From: Polaromonas sp.
GTDB taxonomy: Bacteria > Pseudomonadota > Gammaproteobacteria > Burkholderiales > Burkholderiaceae_C
Direction of reading: 5' to 3'
DNA: 64,000 bases
Assembly (NCBI GenBank): GCA_013298945.1
Contig: JAAFJR010000003.1
Span: forward strand, 372,001-436,000
Shown here: positions 8,946 to 19,305 of the stretch, piece after piece
How positions within the stretch are numbered: position 1 is the first letter of the stretch
Layout of the letters: every line of letters starts with the position of its first letter
Position numbers and translations under genes: made by a program
Notes under the pieces: model-generated
What the model was told of the DNA's origin: nothing
The model's database searches: none
What the model saw: only the letters and a program-made list of their open reading frames with translations

Positions 8946-8994
8946 GCTATAAATAACATAGCAGTTTAGGCAATAAATACGCCGGCTAGAAGCC
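8946..8994 (+). repeat. 48-bp dispersed repeat between convergent tldD and argB
   Basis: Near-consensus copy: GCTATAAATAACATAGC, AGTTT, AGGCAATAAATACGCC, GGCTAGAAGCC. It fills almost the whole gap between the two convergent stop codons and may act as a transcript end for both. Confidence 0.9.
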
Positions 8995-9004
8995 GATTTA
9001 TTTT

Positions 9005-9895
9005 TTAATGCGAGCGAATCATCGTCCCAAACGCTTGCTCAGTCAAAATCTCCAACAGCATCGCGTGCGGCACGCGGCCGTCGATGATGTGAACGGCTTT
9101 CACGCCGCTTTTCGCCGCGTCAATCGCACCGGCAATTTTCGGAATCATGCCGCCGCTGATGGTACCGTCAGCAATCAAAGCGTCTATGTCTTTGATGGAG
9201 AGTTCGGTCAGCAGATTCTTTTCTTTGTCTAGCACGCCTGAGATATTCGTCAACATCAGTAGCTTTTCAGCTTGCAGAACGGTGGCCAGTTTGCTGGCAA
9301 CCACGTCGGCATTGATATTGTAGCTTTCGTTGTGCAAACCAAAACCGATCGGACTAACCACAGGGATGAAGGCATCATCTTGCAGCGCCTTGACCACGCT
9401 GGGGTCAATCGACTCAATGTCGCCGACTTGTCCCACATCATGCTCTTTGCTAGCATCGGCCAAATCAACGAGTTTGAGCTTTTTGGCGCGCATCAATCCA
9501 CCGTCACGCCCTGTCAAGCCCACGGCTTTGCCGCCAGCTTGGTTAATGAGGCCCACAATGTCTTGCTGCACTTCGCCCGCCAGTACCCATTCCACTACTT
9601 CCATGGTTTCAGAATCAGTCACGCGCATGCCTTGAATAAACTTACCTTCTTTGCCTAAGCGCTTCAAAGCCGCTTCAATTTGTGGCCCACCGCCATGAAC
9701 GACGACAGGGTTGATGCCGACCAATTTAAGCAGCACCACATCTTCTGCAAACGCCTGCTGCAGCGCAGGGTCTGTCATCGCGTTACCGCCGTACTTGATG
9801 ACCATGGTTTTGCCATGGTATTTGCGTATATACGGTAGCGCTTGAGCCAGTATCTCGGCTTTATCGTGTGGCTTCAATGTTTCAGGCGCATTCAT
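9005..9895 (-). CDS. argB: Acetylglutamate kinase
   Basis: ArgB phosphorylates N-acetylglutamate, the second step of arginine synthesis. The 296-residue protein has the amino-acid-kinase fold with VIKYGGNAM near the N-terminus, [17 protein letters not shown] (glycine-rich phosphate loop), and C-terminal [18 protein letters not shown]. It has the longer N-terminal helix seen in arginine-sensitive enzymes, so feedback inhibition is possible but is not proven by sequence. No other arg genes are near. It is followed by a repeat copy and convergent tldD. Confidence 0.96.
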   Translation of the reverse strand: MNAPETLKPHDKAEILAQALPYIRKYHGKTMVIKYGGNAMTDPALQQAFAEDVVLLKLVGINPVVVHGGGPQIEAALKRLGKEGKFIQGMRVTDSETMEVVEWVLAGEVQQDIVGLINQAGGKAVGLTGRDGGLMRAKKLKLVDLADASKEHDVGQVGDIESIDPSVVKALQDDAFIPVVSPIGFGLHNESYNINADVVASKLATVLQAEKLLMLTNISGVLDKEKNLLTELSIKDIDALIADGTISGGMIPKIAGAIDAAKSGVKAVHIIDGRVPHAMLLEILTEQAFGTMIRSH

Positions 9896-9942
9896 CGACT
9901 AAGTAGTCCTAAATTTCAAAGTTAAAAGTTCTAAGCTTAGAG

Positions 9943-10305
9943 TTAAACAGCAAATTCCGCACGGCTACGACCTTGCGCCTCTAAGGCTTTCAACCACTTT
10001 GGTGTCAAACCACGGCCGCTCCAGCCCTCACCAGCTGGACCTTTGAACTTGGCGGCTACAGGCACACCAGCTGCTTTAGATTTGCGTACTTTGATAACTT
10101 TGCCTGTAGAACCTGACTTGGCAGGACGACCCGCTTTGCTTTTCTTAGCACTAGCTTTGCCGCCCAAATCTTTCACAGTAATACCAAACGCAGCCATTTT
10201 GGCGCGAATATCAGCCACAGTGCTGGCGAATTCTTTAGACTTTAATTCCGCAGCTTGTTTTTGCAGTTTTTCGATTTGGCTTTGCAGGTCAATTAAGTTG
10301 CTCAT
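9943..10305 (-). CDS. H-NS family histone-like nucleoid protein
   Basis: The 120-residue protein has an N-terminal coiled coil (SNLIDLQSQIEKLQKQAAELK), a Lys/Ala-rich linker and the C-terminal DNA-binding motif GEGWSGRGLTPKWLKAL typical of betaproteobacterial H-NS/BpH3 proteins. I start at MSNLID (10305), because the upstream MFIYSF extension is encoded by an AT-rich stretch with no family similarity. About 200 bp of strongly AT-rich DNA lies upstream, consistent with autoregulation, since H-NS binds AT-rich curved DNA. Confidence 0.9.
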   Translation of the reverse strand: MSNLIDLQSQIEKLQKQAAELKSKEFASTVADIRAKMAAFGITVKDLGGKASAKKSKAGRPAKSGSTGKVIKVRKSKAAGVPVAAKFKGPAGEGWSGRGLTPKWLKALEAQGRSRAEFAV

Positions 10306-10503
10306 AGTGATGCTTTCTAAATGATTAATGAAAGAGTTAGTAAAAGAGTAAATAAACAAGTTATTAAGCGAGAACCGTTAATGTAGTATAAAAAAATAGA
10401 TAATGTTCTAAATACTTCGTAAATCAATGGTATTGAACCACTAATTATTGGTTTAAATAAAACAAGTTAGTTCATTTAAATGAATTTAAACTTATTTGAA
10501 ACC

Positions 10504-11607
10504 TTATCGTCGCAGCCATTTAGGCACTTTAAACCGCACCAACATCATATAAGCAGCCACGTAAGTGATGACAAAGACGGCACAAAATGCCATCAATACC
10601 AATGTATTATCCCAAAACAATATCGCTGGCGCAACGGTTAATAATGTGAAACTCCATAACCAAGGCGAAGTGCGGTTATTACGCATCAGCATCCGGCGCG
10701 AGGCATCGTCATGAAATACGCCACGCACCAAGCGTCTGTAGATTAACTGGTGAAAATGCAAAGCATCCGCTACACCAGGCGAAACGCCACGCGCCGTCTT
10801 GCGGTAAATAGAAAACAAAGTTTCCCATACCGGGTATATCAGCAATAACATGGGAAACCAAGGTGATACCGAGTTGTGTCGTTGCACCAGCACAATACTG
10901 GCTACCGCAATCACCACGCCCCACAAATAAGCACCGCCGTCACCCGCGAATATCAAACCTCTCGGGTAATTCCATACTAAAAAGCCCGCCGTAGCAGCGG
11001 CTAAACAAATCACAATAGCCGCTAATTGCCTGTCACCCAGCTGCAGCGCCACATGCGCAATTGCTAAACAAATCATCGCAGCCACCGTGCCCGCCAGGCC
11101 GTTATACCCATCAATAATATTAAACGCATGTGGCAGACCACAAATAGCAAACACCGCAAGCGCCATACCCAGCCACGGCATCGCTTGCAACCAGCCGTCC
11201 AGCATAGGAATACCCAAGCGAGATAATGAAATACCCAAGAGATAACAGGCCAGCGCTGCTGAAAAAGCTGTCAACCCCAGCCGGTATAACACCGACAAAC
11301 GCTGGGTAATATCTTCATACGCGCCGCCCAGTACGGCAGGCAAGGTTAACACCAGCCAAGGCCAAGTTTGCGGCCAGCTACCTTGTACATTCAAGTTAAT
11401 ACCAAACTGCCCTGACAACGCCGCCGCCAACCAGCCCATGAACAAACCCACGGTGATGGCCAGCCCGCCCAACCGCGGCACGGCGCCTGTGTGAAAGCGT
11501 TGCGGTTTGCTGGCGTCATAGCGCTCAGCATGCTCACCCGCCCAGCGGATAAACAGCAAAGATGCCAAAAGCGCAAACGCAGCGCTGATTAAAGTTAATA
11601 CGATCAA
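10504..11607 (-). CDS. Undecaprenyl-phosphate sugar-1-phosphate transferase-like (MraY/WecA family, GT4)
   Basis: A polytopic membrane protein (367 aa, about ten hydrophobic segments) with family motifs: GAYEDITQRLS (the Asp-rich site in altered form), AFNIIDGYNGLAG, GDGGAYLWG and the histidine motif DALHFHQLIYRRL. Enzymes of this type attach a sugar phosphate to undecaprenyl phosphate to begin surface glycan synthesis. No other glycan genes are near, so the sugar and product are unknown. It stands alone between the H-NS gene and the LysR gene, all on the minus strand. Confidence 0.82.
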   Translation of the reverse strand: MIVLTLISAAFALLASLLFIRWAGEHAERYDASKPQRFHTGAVPRLGGLAITVGLFMGWLAAALSGQFGINLNVQGSWPQTWPWLVLTLPAVLGGAYEDITQRLSVLYRLGLTAFSAALACYLLGISLSRLGIPMLDGWLQAMPWLGMALAVFAICGLPHAFNIIDGYNGLAGTVAAMICLAIAHVALQLGDRQLAAIVICLAAATAGFLVWNYPRGLIFAGDGGAYLWGVVIAVASIVLVQRHNSVSPWFPMLLLIYPVWETLFSIYRKTARGVSPGVADALHFHQLIYRRLVRGVFHDDASRRMLMRNNRTSPWLWSFTLLTVAPAILFWDNTLVLMAFCAVFVITYVAAYMMLVRFKVPKWLRR

Positions 11608-11658
11608 AATAGCTCCAAATAATGCAGCGTTATTTTCAATTAATTTACCTTGAACAAG

Positions 11659-12579
11659 TTAGTTATTCAAAAATCCCGCTTGGCAGTAATTGTCCTTCAA
11701 AAAGTCAATCCATAACCGAACCCGTAGCGCCATATGTTTGCGTTGCGGGAAAACGGCGTAAATGCCGTTCGGCGGCGCAGCAAAATCTTCCAGCAGCGCC
11801 ACCAGCTGCCCATTGGCAATCTCCGCTTCCACTTCCCAGGTGCTGCGCCAGGCAATTCCATAACTCGCTAAACACCAATCGTGAAGCACCTGGCCGTCCG
11901 AGCAGTCCAATGGGCCGTTGGGACGCAAGTAATTGACCTCAATATCACCACTACTGCTGGGAATGTTGAACGCCCAGCCCCGTGTTTGCGAGGCATCGCT
12001 GGACAACGTCAAACAGTCAAATTTGCTCAATTCATTGGGGTGCAGCGGCGTGCCGTGGCTTTTAAGGTAAGCTGGTGTCGCCACACACAGCCGCCGGTTG
12101 TCCGCCAGCCGCACACTCACCAAGCTCGAATCCGGCATGTCACCCACTCGCACCGCGCAGTCAAAACCCTCGCCCGCAATGTCAATCACCCGGTCTGACA
12201 AGTTCAGCGACAGCGTCACATCGCTGTGCAAAGCACGAAATTTCGGCACCAGTGGCGCCACATGCCTGCGACCAAAACCTGCCGGCGCCGTGATGCGTAA
12301 GTGACCGCTCGCTTTCACACCACCGGCTGAAACACTGGCCTCCATGTTCGCCACATCCGCCAAAACCCGCTGACAATCTTCCAAAAATGCGCTGCCTTCA
12401 TGGGTCAACGTCAGTTTTCGCGTGGTTCTGATCAGTAGTTTCACGCCCAGCCGCTCTTCCAACGCATCCAGCCGCCTGCCCATAATCGCAGGCGCGACCC
12501 CTTCTGCCATCGCAGCAGCCGTCAAGCTGCCGCGCGTGACGACGGCGACGAAGGATTCGATTTCTTTGAATTTGTCCAT
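11659..12579 (-). CDS. LysR family transcriptional regulator
   Basis: The 306-residue protein has the N-terminal winged helix-turn-helix (residues about 1-60, FVAVVTRGSLTAAAMAEGVAPAIMGRRLDALE) and a LysR substrate-binding domain. The family group is the CrgA/AaeR-like type common in Burkholderiales. It is divergent from malate synthase with a 279-bp gap, so control of that gene is possible, but no inducer or clear T-N11-A site is assigned here. Confidence 0.85.
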   Translation of the reverse strand: MDKFKEIESFVAVVTRGSLTAAAMAEGVAPAIMGRRLDALEERLGVKLLIRTTRKLTLTHEGSAFLEDCQRVLADVANMEASVSAGGVKASGHLRITAPAGFGRRHVAPLVPKFRALHSDVTLSLNLSDRVIDIAGEGFDCAVRVGDMPDSSLVSVRLADNRRLCVATPAYLKSHGTPLHPNELSKFDCLTLSSDASQTRGWAFNIPSSSGDIEVNYLRPNGPLDCSDGQVLHDWCLASYGIAWRSTWEVEAEIANGQLVALLEDFAAPPNGIYAVFPQRKHMALRVRLWIDFLKDNYCQAGFLNN

Positions 12580-12743
12580 CTACAAAATATAGAAAAGGGC
12601 GATTTGATACGATTATGTCTATAAAAGTCACAAATAACACAACTTTTGCGATATTAATAAACCTTCAGGGTTCGAATATAGTTCGCATAAAGTTATTCAA
12701 ACCCTAAAATAAAGAAAAACTGGTAGATGTGTGAGCTTGAATT

Positions 12744-12791
12744 GCTATATATTTAATAGCTACTCAGGCAGTAAATATGGAATCTAGAGGC
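12744..12791 (+). repeat. 48-bp dispersed repeat upstream of malate synthase
   Basis: GCTATATATTTAATAGC, TACTC, AGGCAGTAAATA and then a diverged right end. It lies in the 279-bp divergent region between the LysR gene and glcB; apart from this repeat I see no other feature there. Confidence 0.85.
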
Positions 12792-12858
12792 TTATTTGAC
12801 CATAATTTTGATCCCGCATCATCGTTTTTAAGCATTTTTATCTTTCTTGGAGAAACCT

Positions 12859-15105
12859 ATGACCGCATCCGCTACACCCCGTACACAGACGCACAGCCTG
12901 CAAGTCGCCACCGTTTTGCACACTTTTTTGAACGAACAAGTGCTACCCGGCACTGGCGTGTCTGCCGATAAATTCTGGAAAGGTTTTGACGCCATCGTCG
13001 CCGATTTGTCACCCAAAAACATCGCCCTGTTGGCTGAACGTGACCGCCTGCAAACCGAGCAAGACGCTTGGCACAAAGCCAATCCGGGCCCGATCAGTGA
13101 TATGAAAGCCTACCGCGCCTTTCTAGAAAAAATCGGCTACCTCGTCCCCGTGCCCAAAAACGTGGCGACCACGACCTCTAATGTCGACGACGAGCTTGCC
13201 AAACAAGCCGGCCCGCAGCTTGTTGTACCAGTGTTGAATGCCCGTTATGCCTTAAACGCGGCCAATGCGCGCTGGGGCAGCCTGTATGACGCCTTGTACG
13301 GTACAGATGCGTTATCAGAGGAAAACGGTGCTGAAAAAGGTAAGGGATACAACCCAGTGCGTGGTGCCAAAGTCATCAACTACGCCCGCCACGTGCTAGA
13401 CCGCACTGCGCCGTTGAAATCTGGCTCGCACGTTGATTCCATCGGCTACAGCGTCAAATCTGGCGAACTCGTCGTCAAATTGGCCAATGGCAAATCGTCA
13501 AAACTGGACGATAAAAAGCAGTTCCTTGGCTACCAAGGCAAAGCCAGCGATCCAAGCAGTATTTTGTTGATCAACAACGGCTTACACCTAGACATTCAAA
13601 TCGACCGCAGTACAGCCATTGGCAAAACAGACCCCGCTGGCGTGAGCGACTTGGTGCTCGAAGCTGCACTCTCCACCATCATGGACTTGGAAGACTCGGT
13701 CGCCGTGGTCGATGCGGACGACAAAGTGCTGGCCTACAGCAACTGGTTAGGCATTTTGAAAGGCACGTTGACGGAAACCGTTGCCAAGGGTGGCAGCACT
13801 TTCACCCGTGGCCTGAACCCAGACCGCGTGTACACCTCTGCCAAGGATTCTAAAAAGCAAGTCCGCTTGCACGGCCGAAGCTTGATGTTTGTGCGCAACG
13901 TCGGCCATTTGATGACCAACCCCGCCATTTTGTACACCGACGCCGCCGGCAAAACCCAAGAGATCCCAGAAGGTATTTTGGACGCGGTAGTGACGACGGC
14001 GATTGCCTTGCACGACGTGAATCGCCCTAAATCGCAGCAGATTGGTAACTCGCGAAAAGGCAGCATTTACATCGTCAAACCCAAAATGCACGGCCCCGCT
14101 GAAGTGGCGTTTGCCTCTGAACTGTTCGCGCGTTGCGAGAAATTGCTGGGGCTCAAAGACAGCACTGTCAAACTCGGCATCATGGACGAAGAGCGCCGCA
14201 CCAGCGTTAACCTCAAAGCTTGTATCGCTGCCGCTAAGAGCCGCGTCGCCTTCATCAACACCGGCTTTTTAGACCGCACCGGCGACGAAATGCACACCGC
14301 CATGCACGCCGGCGCGATGATTCGCAAGGCAGATATGAAATCAAGCGTGTGGATTGCTGCATATGAGAAAAACAACGTCCAAGCCGGCTTGCAAAGCGGC
14401 TTGCGCGGCAAAGCCCAAATCGGCAAAGGCATGTGGGCCATGCCGGATTTGATGTCCGCCATGTTGACGCAAAAAATCGCACACCCGCTGGCCGGTGCAA
14501 ACACCGCCTGGGTGCCAAGCCCTACAGGAGCGACTTTGCACGCACTACATTACCACCAAGTCAACGTTGCCAAGCTGCAAAAGAAAATGGAAGCGGCAGA
14601 TGCGAAGACCAACCAAAAAGCCGAATACAGCAAAATACTTGAAAATATTTTGACTATTCCAGTCGCTACGGCTGAAGTCAAAGCCGCTTGGACGCCAGAG
14701 CACATCCAACAAGAGCTGGACAACAACGCCCAAGGCATTTTGGGCTACGTCGTGCGCTGGATCGACCAAGGCGTCGGCTGCTCCAAAGTGCCAGACATCC
14801 ACAACATCGGCCTCATGGAAGACCGCGCCACCCTGCGCATCAGCAGCCAGCACATCGCCAACTGGCTCTTGCACGGCATCACCAACACCGCGCAAGTCAA
14901 CGCCACGTTTGAGCGCATGGCCGCAGTCGTAGACGGCCAAAACGCTGGCGACCCGCTCTACAAAAACATGGCTGGCAACTTCACAACCAGCGCCGCCTAC
15001 AAAGCTGCAACAGATTTGGTCTTCAAAGGCTTGGAGCAGCCAAGCGGTTACACCGAGCCGTTGCTGCACGCTTGGCGCTTGAAGGTGAAGGCGGGCGAAG
15101 CGTAA
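12859..15105 (+). CDS. glcB: Malate synthase G
   Basis: GlcB condenses glyoxylate with acetyl-CoA to malate. The 748-residue length and the motifs [58 protein letters not shown] and [20 protein letters not shown] identify the G isoform. I start at the ATG at 12859, which follows TTGGAGAAACCT; the upstream TTG in that string is part of the ribosome-binding site, not the start. It allows growth on glycolate, acetate or C2 units, and may be controlled by the divergent LysR protein. A terminator lies at 15249-15270. Confidence 0.96.
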   Translation: MTASATPRTQTHSLQVATVLHTFLNEQVLPGTGVSADKFWKGFDAIVADLSPKNIALLAERDRLQTEQDAWHKANPGPISDMKAYRAFLEKIGYLVPVPKNVATTTSNVDDELAKQAGPQLVVPVLNARYALNAANARWGSLYDALYGTDALSEENGAEKGKGYNPVRGAKVINYARHVLDRTAPLKSGSHVDSIGYSVKSGELVVKLANGKSSKLDDKKQFLGYQGKASDPSSILLINNGLHLDIQIDRSTAIGKTDPAGVSDLVLEAALSTIMDLEDSVAVVDADDKVLAYSNWLGILKGTLTETVAKGGSTFTRGLNPDRVYTSAKDSKKQVRLHGRSLMFVRNVGHLMTNPAILYTDAAGKTQEIPEGILDAVVTTAIALHDVNRPKSQQIGNSRKGSIYIVKPKMHGPAEVAFASELFARCEKLLGLKDSTVKLGIMDEERRTSVNLKACIAAAKSRVAFINTGFLDRTGDEMHTAMHAGAMIRKADMKSSVWIAAYEKNNVQAGLQSGLRGKAQIGKGMWAMPDLMSAMLTQKIAHPLAGANTAWVPSPTGATLHALHYHQVNVAKLQKKMEAADAKTNQKAEYSKILENILTIPVATAEVKAAWTPEHIQQELDNNAQGILGYVVRWIDQGVGCSKVPDIHNIGLMEDRATLRISSQHIANWLLHGITNTAQVNATFERMAAVVDGQNAGDPLYKNMAGNFTTSAAYKAATDLVFKGLEQPSGYTEPLLHAWRLKVKAGEA

Positions 15106-15132
15106 TTTAGGATGATCGCTAACCCTTTCCTT

Positions 15133-15154
15133 TCATCCTGAGCTTGTCGAAGGA
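15133..15154 (+). repeat. Widespread TCCTGAGCTTGTCGAAGGA motif
   Basis: TCATCCTGAGCTTGTCGAAG at 15133-15152, continuing GA. I recall this string as a very frequent intergenic repeat in many unrelated proteobacterial genomes. It has TCCT/AGGA complementary ends. Only one copy was noticed in this window, right after malate synthase. Confidence 0.6.
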
Positions 15155-15172
15155 TTGGGCTAGCTGGTGATT

Positions 15173-15220
15173 ACTATAAATTCTATAGTTGCTTAGGAAA
15201 TAAATACGCTGGCTAGCGGC
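15173..15220 (+). repeat. 48-bp dispersed repeat after malate synthase
   Basis: ACTATAAATTCTATAG, TTGCTT, AGGAAATAAATACGC, TGGCTAGCGGC. It lies in the gap between convergent glcB and the TSUP gene, just before the terminator hairpin. Confidence 0.85.
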
Positions 15221-15248
15221 ATAAAATGGCCTCCAAAATGCATAAAAC

Positions 15249-15270
15249 AGCACCTGCGGGTGCTTTTTTT
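15249..15270 (+). terminator. Rho-independent terminator of glcB
   Basis: Stem AGCACC (15249-15254) pairs with GGTGCT (15259-15264) around a TGCG loop and is followed by a run of seven T. It ends plus-strand transcripts from malate synthase. Confidence 0.85.
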
Positions 15271-15272
15271 AT

Positions 15273-16019
15273 TTAAGGCCAAGCCATCCACAAAATCGAC
15301 AGCCCAGACACCAGCATTACACCTTCCATCAGCTGCAAAAACCGCTCTTCGGGTAGTTTTAGCACCAGTCGTTTGGACAAAGTAGAGCCTGCGAACACGA
15401 AAACGCCTATCAGCAGGCCTTGCACGATAGCGCGGTTGTCGAGCACGCCGAGTTGGTGAAAGGTTGCGCCTTTGGCGAGAAACATGGCAAGTGAGGCGGC
15501 GGCTTCGGTGCCAATGTAGGCGCCTTTTAGCAGGCCGTAGGCTAGGAAAAAAGGCGTGTTGATTGCGCCGGTGGAGGCCACAATGCCAGTGAGGTAGCCA
15601 ATCACCGCGCCCACCACCGCCATGTGCGGCAAGCGCAGGGTGAAGTTTTGATGGCGCAGCCAGCGGCGGATGGGGATCATCAGTAGCAAAAAGCTGCCCA
15701 AAATCAGTTCGATGGCGCGGGGGTTGAACTGCACCAAGGTGTTTGCGCCCAACATGACTGCGGGCACCGACGTGGCGGCGTAAACGGTGGTCACGCGCCA
15801 GTCCACACTGCGCCACCACAGCGCCACACGGGTGAGGTTGGCAACAATGGCGACCAGTGCAATCACGGGCACGGCCTGCATGGGGCCGTAGAAATGCACC
15901 AAAGGCGGCATCAGCAAAATGGTGGTGCCAAAGCCAATCACTCCGCCCAGCACGCCCGCGCCTAGGCCAACGGCGCAGATAATCAGCATGGGGACAAGGT
16001 CTATCATGGTGTTTTGCAT
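15273..16019 (-). CDS. Sulfite exporter TauE/SafE family (TSUP) membrane protein
   Basis: A membrane protein of about 248 residues with seven or eight hydrophobic segments and the TSUP signatures GVLGGVIGFGTTILLMP and GAVIGYLTGIVASTGAINTPFFL. Family members export sulfite, sulfoacetate or related organic anions; the substrate here is unknown. The reading frame is open further back to an ATG at 16115. That extension would be encoded by a copy of the dispersed repeat (TIAGVFAAKVAIKFIAI), so I prefer the ATG at 16019 or 16007. It is convergent with glcB. Confidence 0.8.
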   Translation of the reverse strand: MQNTMIDLVPMLIICAVGLGAGVLGGVIGFGTTILLMPPLVHFYGPMQAVPVIALVAIVANLTRVALWWRSVDWRVTTVYAATSVPAVMLGANTLVQFNPRAIELILGSFLLLMIPIRRWLRHQNFTLRLPHMAVVGAVIGYLTGIVASTGAINTPFFLAYGLLKGAYIGTEAAASLAMFLAKGATFHQLGVLDNRAIVQGLLIGVFVFAGSTLSKRLVLKLPEERFLQLMEGVMLVSGLSILWMAWP

Positions 16020-16065
16020 GCAGAAATCATACAGGCTATAAAATCTGAATAAATTACCACAAATA

Positions 16066-16113
16066 GCTATGAATTTAATAGCTACTTTGGCAGCAAATAC
16101 GCCGGCTATGGTC
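16066..16113 (+). repeat. 48-bp dispersed repeat before the TSUP gene
   Basis: GCTATGAATTTAATAGC, TACTT, TGGCAGCAAATACGCC, GGCTATGGTC. It is open in the antisense register and in frame with the TSUP gene, giving a hydrophobic potential N-terminal extension that starts at an ATG at 16115. Confidence 0.85.
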
Positions 16114-16156
16114 ATATTTGTGTGTTAAAAAGCCTAAAAACTGAGAATACAAGCAC

Positions 16157-16579
16157 ATGGACAAACTTCGCATCGACAAATGGCTGTGGGCAGCTCGGTT
16201 TTACAAGACGCGGTCGTTGGCGGGGGAGGAGATTGACAAGGGGCGGGTGCGCATCAACGATGTGGAAGCTAAGCCGTCCAAAGAGGTGAAGGTGGGCGAT
16301 GTGGTGGCCATGCGCTCTGGGCCGACGATTCGCACCGTCACGGTTTTGGGTATCAGCGCCCAGCGTGGTGGTGCGCCAGCGGCGGCATTGCTGTTTTCGG
16401 AAACTTTAGAGAGCATTGCTGCAAGAGAGCGGGCTGCCGAGCAGCGGCGATTGAACCCCGAGCCGTCCGCAGCGTTAGAGCATGGCCGCCCAACCAAGCG
16501 GGACAGGCGGGATTTAGACAAGGCCAAGCAGGGAAAAGGGGGCTGGGGCGATCGTTGGAGCGCTAGCTATGAGCCTTAA
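16157..16579 (+). CDS. hslR: S4-domain RNA-binding protein, heat-shock protein 15 type
   Basis: The 140-residue protein begins with an S4 RNA-binding domain (LRIDKWLWAARFYKTRSLA, then DKGRVRINDVEAKPSKEVKVGD) and ends in a basic tail rich in Arg and Lys (GRPTKRDRRDLDKAKQGKGG). Hsp15 rescues stalled 50S subunits that still carry peptidyl-tRNA after heat stress. It is a single gene, convergent with copA. Confidence 0.9.
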   Translation: MDKLRIDKWLWAARFYKTRSLAGEEIDKGRVRINDVEAKPSKEVKVGDVVAMRSGPTIRTVTVLGISAQRGGAPAAALLFSETLESIAARERAAEQRRLNPEPSAALEHGRPTKRDRRDLDKAKQGKGGWGDRWSASYEP

Positions 16580-16611
16580 AGCCATTTGCAGCTTTTCGAA
16601 ATGATCCTCGA

Positions 16612-18843
16612 TCACGGTTTCCAGCGCTTCAACAACAGCGCATTGCTCATCACACTGACCGAGCTCAACGCCATCGCTGCACCTGCGACCACAGGATTCA
16701 AGAACCCAAACGCCGCCAGCGGAATACCAGCCACGTTGTAAGCGAAAGCCCAAAACAGGTTTTGCCGGATTTTGGCGACGGTGCGGTCGGAAATGTCCAG
16801 CGCGGCTGCCACCAAAGCAGGGTCGCCGCGCATCAGGGTGATGCCGGCGGCGTGCATGGCGACATCGGTGCCGTTGGACATGGCCATGCCCACATCAGCA
16901 GCCGCCAGCGCGGGCGCATCGTTCACGCCATCACCGACCATAGCCACGGTGTGACCGCCCTCTTTCAGCTTCGCAATCAAAGCCGCTTTGTCACCCGGCA
17001 GTACTTCTGACATGACTTCGCCCTCTTCAGGGCGCAAGCCTAATCTACGTGCCATAGCTTCGGCGGCACCTCGGTTGTCGCCAGACACCATGATGGTTTT
17101 GATGCCGCGCTGTCGCAGCAGTGCCAGCGCTTCTTTCGCGCCCGGTTTGGGTTCGTCGCCAAAGGCCATCAGCGCTTTCAGGGTTAATCCTGCCGTGGTG
17201 CGCTGCGCCATGGCGGAGACGGTGGCGCCTTGCTGCTGCAGTTCTGCGGCTTGGCTGGCCAATGCACCTAGGTCAATGCTAAGTTCTTGCATCCAGCGCA
17301 GGCTGCCTATCAAGTAGCTTTTAACTTCCCCATCCTCGCCAACCTCGCCTTCGCTACCGCGTCCGGGTACGGCACGTACATTGTCGGGGCTGGGGACGGG
17401 TAAATCGCGGGCTTTGGCAGCGTCAACCACGGCGCGGGCAAGTGGGTGCTCACTGCCGCTTTGCAGGCTGGCTGCGATATTGAGAAGTTGCGCTTCATCG
17501 CTTGTTGCATCAGCCAGAACAAACGCTGTTAAGCGCGGTTTACCTTGAGTCAGCGTGCCGGTTTTGTCAAAGGCAATCACGTTAACTTTGTGCGCCAGTT
17601 CCAGTGCTTGTGCATCTTTGATCAGCATGCCGTACTTCGCCGCCACTCCCGTGCCCGCCATGATGGCTGTGGGCGTGGCAAGCCCGAGCGCACAGGGGCA
17701 TGCGATCACCAGCACGGCGACAGCGCGAATCACGGCAAATTCAAACGAATGTCCCGTGAAATACCAGCCTAAAAGCGTGACCAAAGCGATGCCCAAAACC
17801 ACGGGAACGAAGATGGCGCTGACCTGGTCCACCAGCCGCTGAATCGGCGCTTTCGCCGATTGCGCGTCCTCAACGAGGCGGATGATGTGCGACAACACCG
17901 TCTCAGAGCCCACGGCTTTGACTTGCATCACCAAACGGCCATCACCATTGATGGATCCACCGGTTAATTTGGAAGAAGTTGTTGAATTAGGCTCTTTGTG
18001 CACAGGCAAAGATTCACCCGTCAGCATCGATTCATCCACTTGCGAGTGCCCTTCCAGCAGCACGCCGTCCACCGGCAAGCGCTCACCGGGTCGCACCACC
18101 AGCTTGTCGCCCACCAGCACTTCGGCCACGGGCACATCGACCTCGCCATCCAAGCCTATCAAATGTGCAATCTCGGGTTTCAAAGCATGCAGCGCCCGAA
18201 TCGCTGATGTGGTTTGCCGCTTAGCACGGGTTTCCAGCCATTTACCCAGCAACACCAGCGTGATGACGATGGCCGAGCCTTCAAAATACAGGTGCACCAT
18301 GGTGTCGGGTTCAGCCGTCAGCCAGAGCCACATCGACAGCAGCCAACCCGCCGTGGTGCCAATGGCGACCAGCAAATCCATATTGCCAGACATCGCTTTG
18401 ACCGCCCCCCAAGCCGCTTTGTAAAACCGTGCGCCTAAGATGAACTGCACCGGTGTCGCCAAAACAAATTGCATCCAAGCTGGCAGCATCCAATGCTTGC
18501 CAAACAAATCGCCCACCATCGGCAGTACCAGTGGTGCGGACAGCGCCAAACCGATGGCAATCGGCATGAAACCCGCCCACGGCGAGGCATCTGGCGCATC
18601 AATAACCGCATTCGCCGCTACAGGCTCGTAGCCCGCATCACGCACGGCACGGCGCAGTTTGGCTTCTATTTGCTCGGTAGGGACGAAGTGGATACGGGCG
18701 GTTTCGGTGGCTAAATTGACTGTAGCAGTGGTGACGCCAGGCACTTTGGCCAGCGCTTTTTCAACCCTCGCAACGCATGACGCGCAGGTCATGCCTTCGA
18801 TGCCGATGTCGAGTTCAGTGTCGGGCTTAAGCATTGTGCTCAT
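16612..18843 (-). CDS. copA: Copper-exporting P1B-type ATPase
   Basis: The protein (743 aa) has one N-terminal heavy-metal-associated domain ([15 protein letters not shown]), the [10 protein letters not shown] ion-binding helix, the phosphorylation site [11 protein letters not shown], the SEHPLARAV motif and the hinge [20 protein letters not shown]. The CPC motif with these neighbours indicates Cu(I) export. It is divergent from a copper chaperone gene across 98 bp, so the two are probably induced together. No CueR or other copper sensor gene is adjacent, and I could not identify a clear CueR site. Confidence 0.94.
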   Translation of the reverse strand: MSTMLKPDTELDIGIEGMTCASCVARVEKALAKVPGVTTATVNLATETARIHFVPTEQIEAKLRRAVRDAGYEPVAANAVIDAPDASPWAGFMPIAIGLALSAPLVLPMVGDLFGKHWMLPAWMQFVLATPVQFILGARFYKAAWGAVKAMSGNMDLLVAIGTTAGWLLSMWLWLTAEPDTMVHLYFEGSAIVITLVLLGKWLETRAKRQTTSAIRALHALKPEIAHLIGLDGEVDVPVAEVLVGDKLVVRPGERLPVDGVLLEGHSQVDESMLTGESLPVHKEPNSTTSSKLTGGSINGDGRLVMQVKAVGSETVLSHIIRLVEDAQSAKAPIQRLVDQVSAIFVPVVLGIALVTLLGWYFTGHSFEFAVIRAVAVLVIACPCALGLATPTAIMAGTGVAAKYGMLIKDAQALELAHKVNVIAFDKTGTLTQGKPRLTAFVLADATSDEAQLLNIAASLQSGSEHPLARAVVDAAKARDLPVPSPDNVRAVPGRGSEGEVGEDGEVKSYLIGSLRWMQELSIDLGALASQAAELQQQGATVSAMAQRTTAGLTLKALMAFGDEPKPGAKEALALLRQRGIKTIMVSGDNRGAAEAMARRLGLRPEEGEVMSEVLPGDKAALIAKLKEGGHTVAMVGDGVNDAPALAAADVGMAMSNGTDVAMHAAGITLMRGDPALVAAALDISDRTVAKIRQNLFWAFAYNVAGIPLAAFGFLNPVVAGAAMALSSVSVMSNALLLKRWKP

Positions 18844-18941
18844 GTTGTCATCCTAGGCTTGTAAATACGTAGTTTGGCGCAATTTATGTTTTAACAAGTT
18901 AATCTAAGTCAATTGATGTCAACACATCGGGAGAAATAAGC

Positions 18942-19139
18942 ATGAACCAAACTTTTCAAGTCACGGGAATGACCTGCGGCCACTGCGAAAAAGCCGTCAC
19001 CCGCGCCATCAAACTAGTCGATCCAGCGGCAGAAGTCACGATTGACCGTACGCAAAACAAGGTAGACGTACTGTCCGACCAGCCGCATGAGGCGCTGGCC
19101 AAAGCGATTGCGGAAGAAGGCTACCAAGTTACTGCTTAA
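18942..19139 (+). CDS. copZ: Copper chaperone, CopZ-like HMA protein
   Basis: A 65-residue single heavy-metal-associated domain with the metal site GMTCGHCEKAV. Such proteins hand Cu(I) to CopA. It is divergent from copA and has a good ribosome-binding site (GGGAGAAATAAGC before the ATG). Loops and length match the family. Confidence 0.92.
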   Translation: MNQTFQVTGMTCGHCEKAVTRAIKLVDPAAEVTIDRTQNKVDVLSDQPHEALAKAIAEEGYQVTA

Positions 19140-19173
19140 TTAATACTTAATATGTAATATTAAACAAATAAAT

Positions 19174-19221
19174 GCTATATATTTAATAGCTGATTAGGCA
19201 ATAAATACGCCGCATATTGGC
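19174..19221 (+). repeat. 48-bp dispersed repeat between copZ and the tetR gene
   Basis: GCTATATATTTAATAGC, TGATT, AGGCAATAAATACGCC, then a diverged GCATATTGGC end. It lies 35 bp after the copZ stop and may serve as its transcript end. Confidence 0.88.
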
Positions 19222-19305
19222 AAAAATCACCATTTCTGAGCATGATTAGACAAAACATCATGCAAAACGTAAGCATAGTAATTACCCTAGGCTTTGACGG
19301 GTAAT

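Noticed and set aside
12777-12971. Reading frame starting in a repeat copy and overlapping the start of malate synthase
   Set aside because: No recognisable domain, no own ribosome-binding site, and it runs out of frame into a strongly conserved gene.
16020-16115. N-terminal extension of the TSUP protein to the ATG at 16115
   Set aside because: The frame is open, but the added residues are encoded mostly by the repeat and precede the usual family start, so I kept the shorter form as the main call and reported the longer one as a finding.
18844-18941. CueR-type operator between copA and copZ
   Set aside because: I could not find the expected inverted ACCTTCC/GGAAGGT-like site with a long spacer; only weak TTGAC-like boxes are present.
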